A DNA stretch of 58,367 bases. Origin: Ignavibacteria bacterium. GTDB taxonomy: Bacteria; Bacteroidota; Ignavibacteria; Tepidaquicellales; Tepidaquicellaceae. The position numbers and the translations under genes are program-made. Of the stretch, positions 10,216 through 19,579 are shown piece by piece (position 1 is the first letter of the stretch; each line of letters begins with the position of its first letter). Under the pieces are notes generated by a model. That model was not told where the DNA came from. It made no database searches and saw nothing but the letters and a program-made list of their open reading frames with translations. The stretch lies in contig JAIBBK010000022.1 of the NCBI GenBank assembly GCA_019694675.1, positions 1 to 58,367 of the forward strand, written 5' to 3'.

Positions 10216-11351
10216 AACAATACCTGCTGATACTGACAATATTGCTGGTAACACTTTTCACCGGTTGTTCTGACGAGAAGGACTCGCTGAACAACAAAGG
10301 CATCAGTCTGTCTAAAGCAATGGGTGATGCCGGAGGAGAGAATTTCAGCAAGGCGGAAGAAGTGCGGAGATTCACATTTCCCGAAGACCACGGCCCGCAT
10401 CCGGACTTCAGAACCGAATGGTGGTATTTTACTGGCAATCTCAAGACATCGGACGGCAAAGAGTTCGGTTATCAGTTCACGATCTTCCGCACATCACTTA
10501 CAAAGGAGAAGCCGGAGAGAATTTCAGATTGGAATTCAAATCAGATCTACATGTCGCATTTCGCGGTGACAGATATCAGCGGAGAGAAGTTCTTCTTTGA
10601 TGAACGGTTCAGCCGTGACGGAAACCGGCTTGCGGGCGCATCGGCAAAGCCCTTCAGAGTGTGGCTTGAAGACTGGGAGATCACGGAAACCGGAGGCGAG
10701 ACATTGTTTGATCTTCCGCAGATCCGAATAAGGGCGGTCAGTGAGAATGCCGGCATAGATCTCATGCTTAAGGCGGCAAAGAATTATGTGCTTCAGGGAG
10801 ATTCAGGTCTCAGCCGGAAGGGCGGCGGAACAGGCAACGCATCTTATTACTATTCCTACACCGACCTTGCAACGGAAGGGAAAGTTACTGTACGGGGAGA
10901 ATCGCACTCCGTAAGCGGCAAATCCTGGATGGACCGCGAATGGAGCACAAGCGCACTGAGCAATGATCAGGCAGGCTGGGACTGGTTTGCGCTTCAGTTG
11001 GAAGGCGGCACGGAACTCATGTACTATCAGATGAGAAAGACTGACGGATCTCCCGATGTTTACAGCAAGGGCATAGTTGTATTCGGTGACGGAACCTCGA
11101 AACTGATCAGTCGCAGTGATGCAGAGCTTGAAGTGACCGATAGTTGGAAGAGCAGTTCAGGTATCTCTTATCCTTCGGGGTGGATGCTAAGAATTCCCTC
11201 ATTGGATGCTGCACTGAAGATCACGCCATCGGTAAAAGATCAGATGCTTGATGTATCAGTCAAGTACTGGGAAGGAGCGGTAAGGGTGGAAGGGCTTTTA
11301 CGCGGAGCTGATATAAAAGGAAGAGGATATGTGGAGTTGACGGGATACTGA
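10212..11351 (+). CDS. lipocalin-like lipoprotein, CrtC/AttH family
   Basis: 379-residue predicted lipoprotein. The N-terminus is a lipoprotein signal with lipobox LFTGC (Cys19). The mature part has the hallmark of the CrtC/AttH lipocalin-like family, FRTEWWYFTGNL followed by GYQFTIFRTSL, and a later SGKSWMDREWSTSALSNDQAGWDWFALQL. Some relatives hydrate carotenoids, but most sit beside FtsX permeases without a proven activity. The ATGA overlap with the permease gene indicates coupled translation. A role as the outer-membrane or periplasmic partner of the transporter is inferred from this context; enzymatic carotenoid hydration is less likely because no carotenoid genes are nearby. Confidence 0.88.
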   Translation: MKQYLLILTILLVTLFTGCSDEKDSLNNKGISLSKAMGDAGGENFSKAEEVRRFTFPEDHGPHPDFRTEWWYFTGNLKTSDGKEFGYQFTIFRTSLTKEKPERISDWNSNQIYMSHFAVTDISGEKFFFDERFSRDGNRLAGASAKPFRVWLEDWEITETGGETLFDLPQIRIRAVSENAGIDLMLKAAKNYVLQGDSGLSRKGGGTGNASYYYSYTDLATEGKVTVRGESHSVSGKSWMDREWSTSALSNDQAGWDWFALQLEGGTELMYYQMRKTDGSPDVYSKGIVVFGDGTSKLISRSDAELEVTDSWKSSSGISYPSGWMLRIPSLDAALKITPSVKDQMLDVSVKYWEGAVRVEGLLRGADIKGRGYVELTGY

Positions 11352-11420
11352 ACACATTTGCTTTCGGCTGAAGCATTTTGTCTGTTATCAATCCCGTGTT
11401 GCTGCCGGCAGATCACAAAT

Positions 11421-13448
11421 TCACTTTATCAGCATCATGAGCTTCGTGTCACTGAATTCTCCCGCAGTAAGGTTGCAAAAATAAACACCGCTTGCAAGCG
11501 AAGATTCACTGAATCTGAAACTGTACTTTCCGGGCGGGATCGAAGCGTTGTCAAAAAGAATTGCCGCTTCGCGTCCTGCCGCATCATAAATGACCAATCT
11601 TACACTCGATTTCACCGGAATATTGAACCTGATCAGTGTACTTGAATTGAACGGATTTGGATAGTTGTCAAAGAGCCTGAACTCCGCCGGAAGTTCAGAT
11701 CCATTCTCTGAAATTCCTACTGACGTCCTTTTCAGAACCAAAACTGTTGAGTTTGATGATGCAAGTGAATCCGTTTCATTGTAGGCTTTTGCCCTGTATG
11801 ATATCTGTACTGAATCACCTGTAACACCAAGATTCAGTGCAATGCTGTCAAGAAAACTCTTCGTCAGCAATACTGCCGTGTCCCTTCCGAAATTTCCGGA
11901 AGCAATATACATCTCACCCTGGCCCAGGATCTTTCTGAAGTGTATCCTGTAATCTGTTGCTGTATCTGAATTAGACCGCCGCCATGAAAACAGTACCTTG
12001 CTTGTATCTGTGGATGAAGTGAATATTCTGTAAACAGGTGTACCTAAAGGAGAAGTAACATTAAAAGGGACAAGCGGCTGAGGCTTGACCCGGATAACAT
12101 TTATTTTCGTAATGGAATCCTGTCCGAAGCTGTTTGATGCTTTCAGCCTTACAGTGTACAACCCGACCTTTCCGAACGACATTTCAGGATGCTGATTGTT
12201 GAAAGAGAATGTATCAGGACCTGCAACAGTCCACTGCCATGAAGCAGGTATTCCGTCTGTTGCATCTATCAGTCTTATTGGCTCAAACTTGCCGGTCTCT
12301 GTTCTGCTTACTGAGAAGTTGCACCTGGGCTGTCCTGCAGAAGGCGGCGTTAGATCTGCCCGCAAAACGAAAAGGCCGTTGTTCTGGTCTGAGGCGATTA
12401 TCTTTCCGGATGCGAACATGTATACTCCCCAGCAACCGTTATAGAATGCAGAGTTGTCGGCCGGATAAGTATCAAACCATGCCAGTTCAACGGGTGACGA
12501 GGGATTGGAGATATTGAACACCTTTACTCCAGCTGTATAATAGGCCAGGACGGCGATGTCTCCGTAAGTCTCAATGTTGTGCACTATCGTACTGTCGAAT
12601 GGATAAACCTGAAGTGAACTCAGATAAGTAATATTTTCCGGATCGGCAACATCCCAGATCTTCAACTTTCCCGGAGAAGGCACAATTGTTTCATCTGTCA
12701 CGAATGCAATCCTCCTGTCAGATGAAAAGGCTATGTTGTGCGGCGAATTGGGCGGTGGATTGTTTATCCAGCTTCTGATAGTCCTGAGACTGTCTTTGTT
12801 CCGGGAATCAATTACGGTTACTCTCCCGTCGCCAATGTTGCAGGCCCAGATAGTGTCGTTGACTATCCTGGAGTCATGAACATAATATGTGCTCCATCTT
12901 CCTCTCAAGACCGGATGCTCCGGATTGGCAAGATCAATAACTGAAACTCCGCGAGATAGCTCAGCATTTCCACCATTAAGGTACAGATAGGAGCCTGACT
13001 GTGAAATTGTGTGTGTGGTTGAATGAAAGGGAATGTCAAATTTTCCAACATACCTGACAGAATCAGGCAAGTACTGAAGATCGACTATTTGAATGTTGCT
13101 GTTATCCGCTTCAGATACAATATATGCATAATTCAGGTACGTCTTCATTTCCCTCCATGCATTACCGAAAGAAGAAGGATTCGTGTTTGGAATAAAGTCA
13201 ACTTCCCGGATGTTCAGAGAGTCAGTGATGTCAATGAATGCAGTTCCTGCATAGCAACCGAGAATGGCATACTCTCTTCCGTTGGGAGCTGTATATCCCC
13301 ACAGTGCTGAGTAAGAAATGTCGGGTGCCTGGAAGTGCTGATTCAGGTTTGCCAGTTGCTTCATTCTGTAGCCGGTTTGGGCGAATGCAATGCACTGGAC
13401 AAAGAGCAGGGTCACTGAGGATAGAAGCACCAGTTTATTCTTGTTCAT
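11421..13448 (-). CDS. secreted LVIVD/choice-of-anchor-B-type protein with PKD domain and type IX sorting domain
   Basis: 675-residue exported protein. A signal peptide ends near FAQ (residue 24). Residues about 30-370 contain LVIVD-like propeller repeats (GTAFIDITDSLNIREVDF, GVSVIDLANPEHPVLRGRW, VKVFNISNPSSPVELAWFD). A PKD-like domain follows (PASWQWTVAGPDTFSFNNQHPEMSF then YTVRLKASNSFGQDS), then a fibronectin-like stretch. The last 85 residues form a type IX C-terminal sorting domain (FRLFDNYPNPFNSSTLIRF ending KLMMLIK). It should be sent to the cell surface or released. It is convergent with the AttH-like gene. The function is unknown; HTISQ and HDSRIV segments are typical of the anchor-B family. 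Confidence 0.85.
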   Translation of the reverse strand: MNKNKLVLLSSVTLLFVQCIAFAQTGYRMKQLANLNQHFQAPDISYSALWGYTAPNGREYAILGCYAGTAFIDITDSLNIREVDFIPNTNPSSFGNAWREMKTYLNYAYIVSEADNSNIQIVDLQYLPDSVRYVGKFDIPFHSTTHTISQSGSYLYLNGGNAELSRGVSVIDLANPEHPVLRGRWSTYYVHDSRIVNDTIWACNIGDGRVTVIDSRNKDSLRTIRSWINNPPPNSPHNIAFSSDRRIAFVTDETIVPSPGKLKIWDVADPENITYLSSLQVYPFDSTIVHNIETYGDIAVLAYYTAGVKVFNISNPSSPVELAWFDTYPADNSAFYNGCWGVYMFASGKIIASDQNNGLFVLRADLTPPSAGQPRCNFSVSRTETGKFEPIRLIDATDGIPASWQWTVAGPDTFSFNNQHPEMSFGKVGLYTVRLKASNSFGQDSITKINVIRVKPQPLVPFNVTSPLGTPVYRIFTSSTDTSKVLFSWRRSNSDTATDYRIHFRKILGQGEMYIASGNFGRDTAVLLTKSFLDSIALNLGVTGDSVQISYRAKAYNETDSLASSNSTVLVLKRTSVGISENGSELPAEFRLFDNYPNPFNSSTLIRFNIPVKSSVRLVIYDAAGREAAILFDNASIPPGKYSFRFSESSLASGVYFCNLTAGEFSDTKLMMLIK

Positions 13449-13530
13449 GACACCGGATTTAGCGTTATGTTAAAGTACCTTTGCCGTTATGCAATAGAAA
13501 TGAAAAAGCATGGCTACTTCAACCGGTATG

Positions 13531-15093
13531 TTATTTCATGCTCCACACCTTCTCGCCCATGAAATATGTTTGATAAACACGGGCGTTCCGGATCTCATCT
13601 TCATTCATCTCAAACAGATCTCCGTCAATCACGGCTATGTCCGCGATCTTTCCCGGCTCGATCGTCCCTCGAATGTTCTCCTCGAAAGTTGCATAGGCGT
13701 TTTCAATTGTATATGCTTTGATGCATTCAGTCAGCGGCATGTTATATTCGGAGTGAAATCCTTCCGGGTAGCCGCTTGCTTTGCGTGTCATCGCGAAGTA
13801 GATCGTTTCAAACGGACTCTCGCTTACGATCGGAAAGTCAGTGCCGAAGCAAATATGCGCGCCGTATTTCAGAAGCCCGGGATAATTATGCTCGGTTGAA
13901 CTGTCGGCAAGCAGTTCCTCCGCCGTCTTCGCATCGCTGAAGAGATGAGAGGGCTGTACTGATGCAATTACATTCAGCCCGGCGAAACGCCGCATGTCAG
14001 CCGTTTGTATGTGCTGTGCATGCTCTATGCGAAACCTCCTGTCGCGCGGGCCGTTCAGCTTGCCCAGATTTTCGGCAAGGTCAAGAAGGTCTGTCACAGC
14101 CTTGTCTCCTATTGCGTGCACAGACATCTGCACTCCTTCGCGGTCAAGCCTCTCCGCATATTCTGCAAACTCTCCGCTGTTTACAAACTCCGTTCTGATC
14201 CCGTTGTGAGTTTCGTTGCGGAAGTTGTGATGCATGTAAGATGTCCTGCTTGACAGCGAGCCGTCGTAGAATGCCTTAAGCGAGTCGAACTTGATCAGAG
14301 GATGATGCGCTTCAAAATCTTTTCTGACACGGGAAAGATCATCGATCTCCGTGAACGGCAGTCTGGAGTCAACCCTTAGCTTAAGCACGCCGGTCTCGAT
14401 GAGAAGTCTGTAAATTCGAAGATCATGCGGCTGAGTGATGTCTGAAATTGCTGTTATGCCCTGCGAGTGGAATCGTTCCATCTGCTTTTCTGCGACTGCG
14501 GCCATTTCTTCTGCGGGGGGATCAGGAATGAGATCCATCACATGATCGCGGGCACGCTCTTTGAGCTCGCCGGTGAGCCTGCCGTTTACAACAGTTACTT
14601 CATCATCCGTAAAGCCGTGATGATCTGCATCTATTCCCGCGAGACGCAGGGCGATGGAATTCGCGAATGCGGAGTGAGTGTCGAACCTTGAGATGATGAC
14701 AGGCCTGTCGGGACAAATGGCGTCGAGAAATCCGATCTCCGGCAGGAAGCCGTCACGAATGTTTGCGTCAGCAAAGAAGCCGCCGTAGATCCAGCCGTCA
14801 TTCTTTGCTTTATAATTTTCAATGCCGGTTACAAAGTCATCTTTGCCTGCGGCTTCTCGCAGGTTCAGCCGGGAATTGATGAACGAGCCTTCAATGAAGT
14901 GGCAATGCCCTTCGGTGAACGCGGGGATGACAAGCCTTCCGTCAAGCCGGATCACTTCATCGTAGTCTTTGTCAGATACATCATTGTTTCTTCCGGAAAA
15001 AATAATTTTTCCGGACGCGGAATCGAATCCGACTGCCTGTGCGAATGAGTGGTCTTTGAGAAGCACCTTTGCATTCCTTAGAAGTGTTTTCAT
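13531..15093 (-). CDS. metal-dependent amidohydrolase, YtcJ type
   Basis: Amidohydrolase-3 family protein with a TIM-barrel metal site: GHCHF (HxH, beta-strand 1), FDTHSAFANS, SVHAIGDKAV, RIEHAQHI and CFGTDFPI (final metal-binding aspartate). The N-terminal strand (LLRNAKVLLKD) and C-terminal GTIEPGKIADIAVIDGDLFEM form the small beta-sandwich of the fold. ATG at 15093 is preferred over the TTG three codons upstream. There is no signal peptide, so the protein is probably cytoplasmic. The substrate cannot be told from sequence; relatives act on N-acyl or N-substituted amides and imidazolones. Confidence 0.88.
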   Translation of the reverse strand: MKTLLRNAKVLLKDHSFAQAVGFDSASGKIIFSGRNNDVSDKDYDEVIRLDGRLVIPAFTEGHCHFIEGSFINSRLNLREAAGKDDFVTGIENYKAKNDGWIYGGFFADANIRDGFLPEIGFLDAICPDRPVIISRFDTHSAFANSIALRLAGIDADHHGFTDDEVTVVNGRLTGELKERARDHVMDLIPDPPAEEMAAVAEKQMERFHSQGITAISDITQPHDLRIYRLLIETGVLKLRVDSRLPFTEIDDLSRVRKDFEAHHPLIKFDSLKAFYDGSLSSRTSYMHHNFRNETHNGIRTEFVNSGEFAEYAERLDREGVQMSVHAIGDKAVTDLLDLAENLGKLNGPRDRRFRIEHAQHIQTADMRRFAGLNVIASVQPSHLFSDAKTAEELLADSSTEHNYPGLLKYGAHICFGTDFPIVSESPFETIYFAMTRKASGYPEGFHSEYNMPLTECIKAYTIENAYATFEENIRGTIEPGKIADIAVIDGDLFEMNEDEIRNARVYQTYFMGEKVWSMK

Positions 15094-15218
15094 GGTTTGC
15101 AAAGATAGTGAATTTCTATGCTTCTGTCTTTGCTGTTTCGGGTAATGAATTCAACAGCTGTTACACCGCCGTCAAACATGATCCGCGCGGGGCAGTAAAC
15201 GCTCTTTCGCTGCAAGTT

Positions 15219-16715
15219 CTACGGACTTATCAATCCGACAAAATCGTATGCGTTGTTATCAGCTATCAGAAGGTCAGCTCCGTCCACGATGTAGTCTCCG
15301 TTGAGATCGGAATCCGTATATCCTTCCGCTGAGTTGAACGCATCATTGTCAATGATGCTCAGGTCGTCCGAATCTATCACACCGTCGCCGTCAACATCTC
15401 CCGAATAGAGCATATACCTGATACCTTTCAAAATGAGATTGTTTCCGTATGCCTGCGAAGAGGAGGTTGTGAAGTCATAGTTAAGGGTTGCTCCCGGTGA
15501 AAGTGTGACTCCGCCTGCGCGGCTCCATGTCTCCAGGCCGTTGCGGTGCTTTATGACGATGTAATAGTTTCCTCCGGGTGCATTCTGCATCGCAAATGCA
15601 GCGGTCAGCGTTGTGCTGTCCGAAACATTCTTGGCGGAATCAACCGGAGCGTAAGGCGGTGAAGCATTTCTGAGATAGACACGGAATGTGTCTCTTGCAT
15701 TTGCGGCGTTGTGGACGGGATCATATAATCCCTCCGTCATAGCAGTGATGTTGAGAATGCTGTAATTCACGGGAAGCTGTGCACACTGCAGCCAGAAAGG
15801 CTTCCTGCCGAAATCCGTATTCCATGTACTGTGCATTCCCTGTATGTTCTTCCATTTGATCCTCCCCTGCGAAACGTAAATGTTAACGGTGTCTATAAAC
15901 TGCTTCATCTTGTTCACCTGCATATTGCTGAGCTGTCCTATTGACATGAACACGTTCGAAGTGTAATAACCGGTGTCGGGAATCAGGCCGGTTTCGTATG
16001 CGTTGATGAGATTCCTCACTTTGTTAAGCGCGGTTGTGACCGCAGTCGTGTCGAATATCTTGTTCGTGCATCCGTTGCCCACTAATGTCAGGTTCTTTGT
16101 TGAATCATGCACATAGTAGTTTGCCATGCTTTGCGGTTTCCACATCCCGTAATTCTGCGGATCGTTGACATGAAGCGGCGTGCCTCCGCCCCACAGAATA
16201 TCAGGCTTCCAGAAGTAATTCGTATAAACCCTTCCGTAAATTCCCTGCTCGAGGTTCTCCCAGTTGTTCCCTCCGATCACCTGATTGTAGATGAAACCGC
16301 CGACAACTTTTGTAGGAGTTATACCCAACTGCTGGTGAAGGTATGCAACATCCGCATAGTTGTACTGTGTTTCATGCGCATGGGGATCGCAGTAAATGCC
16401 CATGTCTTCGGTAAGCCATCTTATCAGATTCTTGCCGTTCGTGTTTGACACAACGCTGCCGGTGTCGAAGACAGACACATATTGCAGGAACTTCCAGTCA
16501 GACTGAAAATTCCAAACAGCATTGTTCTGAACCACATATTGCGCAAGCTGAACTATGAGGTTGCGCCTCAGTATGTAGTAATTGTAGTTATTGTACGGCT
16601 CGTTCTCTTCGTTGTGCGTTACAAAGGAAAGGTACAAATGCCTCGCGTGTGATACTTCGGCGTTCAGCGCCGTAAGGAATGCGAGAAGGGTAATTGCAAA
16701 CCTGAGAGCTCTCAT
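15219..16715 (-). CDS. secreted protein with C-terminal dockerin-like calcium repeats
   Basis: 498-residue exported protein with a signal peptide ending near SHA (residue 24). The central part is unfamiliar; HAHETQYNYADVAYLHQQLG and the aromatic-rich KPDILWGGGTPLHVNDPQ suggest a polysaccharide-deacetylase or glycosidase-like barrel, but I cannot identify active-site residues with confidence. The C-terminus carries two calcium-loop repeats, DVDGDGVIDSDDLSIIDND and DLNGDYIVDGADLLIADNN, as in dockerin type I or similar cell-surface modules, and it lacks the NYPNPFN sorting domain of its secreted neighbours. No cohesin is visible in the window. Confidence 0.75.
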   Translation of the reverse strand: MRALRFAITLLAFLTALNAEVSHARHLYLSFVTHNEENEPYNNYNYYILRRNLIVQLAQYVVQNNAVWNFQSDWKFLQYVSVFDTGSVVSNTNGKNLIRWLTEDMGIYCDPHAHETQYNYADVAYLHQQLGITPTKVVGGFIYNQVIGGNNWENLEQGIYGRVYTNYFWKPDILWGGGTPLHVNDPQNYGMWKPQSMANYYVHDSTKNLTLVGNGCTNKIFDTTAVTTALNKVRNLINAYETGLIPDTGYYTSNVFMSIGQLSNMQVNKMKQFIDTVNIYVSQGRIKWKNIQGMHSTWNTDFGRKPFWLQCAQLPVNYSILNITAMTEGLYDPVHNAANARDTFRVYLRNASPPYAPVDSAKNVSDSTTLTAAFAMQNAPGGNYYIVIKHRNGLETWSRAGGVTLSPGATLNYDFTTSSSQAYGNNLILKGIRYMLYSGDVDGDGVIDSDDLSIIDNDAFNSAEGYTDSDLNGDYIVDGADLLIADNNAYDFVGLISP

Positions 16716-16795
16716 ACTTGTTCTGATTTTTTGTGTGATGGTTTTGCTGACGGTTTGACAATCTTCCGGATCCGGAAGTTTATCTGCAGTACACT

Positions 16796-18532
16796 TCAGG
16801 CAACGGCGGGCTCAAGCGTTTGGAAGAATTTCCTCACACGCTCAGATATTTCAGCTTCGTTGTCCATGCCAAGCAGGGCGCCGGCGAGTTCCGCACAGCT
16901 TGAAAAATCAAGCTTCCTGATCATTTGCTTTATCTCGGCGTAAACTGACGGAACGACGCTGAGTTCGCTGAGTCCCAAACCAATGAGTACCGGCGCCGCG
17001 ATCAGTCTTGATGCCATTTCACCGCAAATGCTGACAGGTATTCCGTTTCTTTTTCCCGCGTCCGTTATTGACTTGATGGCTCTGAGCACTGCGGGATGGA
17101 ACTGCTGAAACAATCCCGAGATGTACTGATTGCCGCGGTCAACTGCAAGGAGGTACTGTATCAGGTCGTTTGTGCCTATGCTGAAGAAGTCAACCTCTTT
17201 TGCAAGCTCGTCGGCAAGAAAATATGCGGAAGGCACTTCTATCATTATTCCAATCTTGATGTTCTTGTCGTAAGTTTCTCCCTTGCCGTCCAGTTCGCTT
17301 TTCACTTCACCGAGTATTTCCTTCGCCCTTATCACTTCTGTTACGGATGAGATCATCGGAAACATGATCTTCACATTGCCTTTGGAAGAAGACCTCAGCA
17401 GTGCACTAAGTTGTTCCTTGAAGATCTCAACCCTGTCGAGGCAGATCCTTATGCCGCGCCACCCGAGGAACGGGTTGTCCTCTTTCTCCGACCGCGGAAG
17501 CAGTTTATCTCCGCCAATGTCATAGGTTCTTATGGTCACCGGATTCGGATACGTCATGTTCGCGATGTGGCTGTATTCCTCTATCTGCCGGTCTTCGGGA
17601 GGAAAGTCTCCCGCCTCGAGGAACAAGTGCTCTGTTCGGTATAATCCCACCCCGCACCGTGCGGTATTGACCACAAAATTTATCTCCTCATCAAATTCGA
17701 TGTTCACCGTTATTTCAATATCCACTCCGTCAATCGTCTTTGCGGGAAGTCCTATCTGCTCCTTAAGTTCGTTCTCGTGTATCTTCAGCTCGGAGAGAAG
17801 TTTCTTGTAATGCTCAACGACTTCATCCTGCGGATTCTTGATCACCAGGCCGTTGATGCCGTCTATGATTATGAAGTCGCCTGTCTTGAGCGATACTGAG
17901 ATGTCCTTCATTCCCACAACCGCGGGGATGTTCAGCGCGCGGGAAATGATCGCAGCGTGAGAGGTCATTCCGCCTTTGTCAGTGGCGTAGCCCTGTATCT
18001 CACGCTTGCTGAAGAGTATTGTGTCGGCCGGCGTCAGTTCATGCGAGATGATAATGGAGTATTCAGGAACTTTCGATATTAGCTTCTCCTTCTTCATGTT
18101 CCTTATCACCCTGTTCCTTACATCGCGTATGTCTTCTGCTCTTTCTTTAAGATATTCATTGTTGGCGGAAGCGAGGGCATTGTTCAGCTTCGACATCTCG
18201 TCATCAAAAATGAAGCTCGCAGATCTTCTCTCTTCGGCAATCCGCTTCTCGATGTTAGTGATGAAGTACTTGTCGTTGAGGATGTCCATCTGCGAATCGA
18301 ATATCTTCGCATTCTTCTCGCCTATCTTCTCGGCTGAGAGCGATCTTATCTTTGAGAGTTCCTTGAGAGAAAGACTGATGGAGGCATGGAGCTCGCCGAT
18401 CTCCTTTGCGATGTCGCCGTCCGGAATGTGCTGTGCATCAACTTCGAAATTGCTTCTTGAGTAAACGAAGGCTCTGCCGATCGAAATGCCGGCAGAAGCC
18501 GCGAGCCCTTTGAACTCTTTCTGTTTGCCCAA
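16796..18532 (-). CDS. ptsI: phosphoenolpyruvate-protein phosphotransferase (PTS enzyme I)
   Basis: 578-residue enzyme I, which takes phosphate from PEP and passes it to HPr. The phosphorylated histidine is H192 in GGMTSHAAIISRALNIPAVVG, and the PEP-barrel cysteine is C503 in ICGEMASR, matching the family's usual length and spacing. Start: TTG at 18532, because an in-frame TGA lies two codons upstream and there is no closer ATG; the protein then begins like other enzyme I sequences (EFKGLAASAGISIGRA). No ptsH or EII genes are nearby, so the system may be regulatory or have distant partners. The palindrome cluster begins about 110 bp beyond its 5' end. Confidence 0.95.
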   Translation of the reverse strand: MGKQKEFKGLAASAGISIGRAFVYSRSNFEVDAQHIPDGDIAKEIGELHASISLSLKELSKIRSLSAEKIGEKNAKIFDSQMDILNDKYFITNIEKRIAEERRSASFIFDDEMSKLNNALASANNEYLKERAEDIRDVRNRVIRNMKKEKLISKVPEYSIIISHELTPADTILFSKREIQGYATDKGGMTSHAAIISRALNIPAVVGMKDISVSLKTGDFIIIDGINGLVIKNPQDEVVEHYKKLLSELKIHENELKEQIGLPAKTIDGVDIEITVNIEFDEEINFVVNTARCGVGLYRTEHLFLEAGDFPPEDRQIEEYSHIANMTYPNPVTIRTYDIGGDKLLPRSEKEDNPFLGWRGIRICLDRVEIFKEQLSALLRSSSKGNVKIMFPMISSVTEVIRAKEILGEVKSELDGKGETYDKNIKIGIMIEVPSAYFLADELAKEVDFFSIGTNDLIQYLLAVDRGNQYISGLFQQFHPAVLRAIKSITDAGKRNGIPVSICGEMASRLIAAPVLIGLGLSELSVVPSVYAEIKQMIRKLDFSSCAELAGALLGMDNEAEISERVRKFFQTLEPAVA

Positions 18533-18639
18533 TAGTCAGTAAAGTGTGTGTAATGAAGTGATGTAAAAATAGCAGAATTGGCAGATAATTGAAAATTTAA
18601 AATGAGGTAATAAGCCGGGACGCGGAAACTGTTTCTTAC

Positions 18640-19457
18640 TCGTGCCCAATCTCCTGATTTCCCCTGGTTCCGAATCTCCTGATTCGTAACGGTAGTTGTT
18701 GCGTTCACAATCGGGAGATCGGGAACGAGAGGTACGGATTCTCTTGTGCATTCCCTCTCGTTACGGATCTCCTGATTCGTAACGGCTGGTGTTGCGTTCC
18801 CAATCGGGAGATTGGGAACGAGAGGCGCGGATTCACTTGTGCATTCCCTCTCGTTACGAATCTCCTGATTCGTAACGGCTGGTGTTGCGTTCCCAATCGG
18901 GAGATTGGGAACGAGAGGTACGGATTCACTTGCGCATTCCCACTCGTTACGAATCTCCTGATTCGTAACGGTAGTTGTTGCGTTCCCAATCGGGAGATCG
19001 GGAACGAGAGGTACGGATTCACTTGCGCATTCCCTCTCGTTACGAATCTCCTGATTCGTAACGGTAGTTGTTGCGTTCCCAATCGGGAGATTGGGAACGA
19101 GTGTGTTATAGTTTCCCTCTCGTTACGAATCTCCTGATTCGTAACGGTGGGTGTTACGATTCCAATCGGGAGATTGGGAACGAGAGGTACGGATTCACTT
19201 GCGCATTCCCACTCGTTACGAATCTCCTGATTCGTAACGGTAGTTGTTGCGTTCCCAATCGGGAGATTGGGAACGAGTGTGTTATAGTTTCCCTCTCGTT
19301 ACGAATCTCCTGATTCGTAACGGTGGGTGTTACGATTCCAATCGGGAGATTGGGAACGAGAGGTACGGATTCACTTGTGCATTCCCTCTCGTTACGGATC
19401 TCCTGATTCGTAACGGTGGGTGTTACGATTCCAATCGGGAGATTGGGAACGAGTGAA
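18640..19457. repeat. REP-like palindrome cluster A (about 9 paired units)
   Basis: About nine copies of palindrome P1 (arms CGTTCCCAATC and GATTGGGAACG around GGGA) alternate with palindrome P2 (arms CGTTACGAATC and GATTCGTAACG around TCCT), with a period near 93 bp. P1 is followed by GAG, and P2 is preceded by CTC, so the two are the same element in inverted orientation. Some P1 copies carry GATTCC instead of GTTCCC in the left arm. The linkers (CGGATTCACTTGYGCATTCC) are also conserved. Frames through the cluster stay open only because the unit lacks stops; I do not treat them as genes. Confidence 0.93.
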
Positions 19458-19579
19458 AACTGTCAGGTATCATTAACCCGCTCACTCATGCATGCCGGCA
19501 AGAGCAGATCCGCATTTCACTGCTGAAAAAATTTCTTTGATTGGTTAAGTTGCACACATTCAAAAACTGAATTAATCGA

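Noticed and set aside
18705..19456. Open frames through the palindromes (NREIGNE/FPISRLGTQ repeats) on both strands
   Set aside because: The frames stay open in several phases only because the unit lacks stops; translation follows the repeat, starts are arbitrary, and the same text appears in every cluster.
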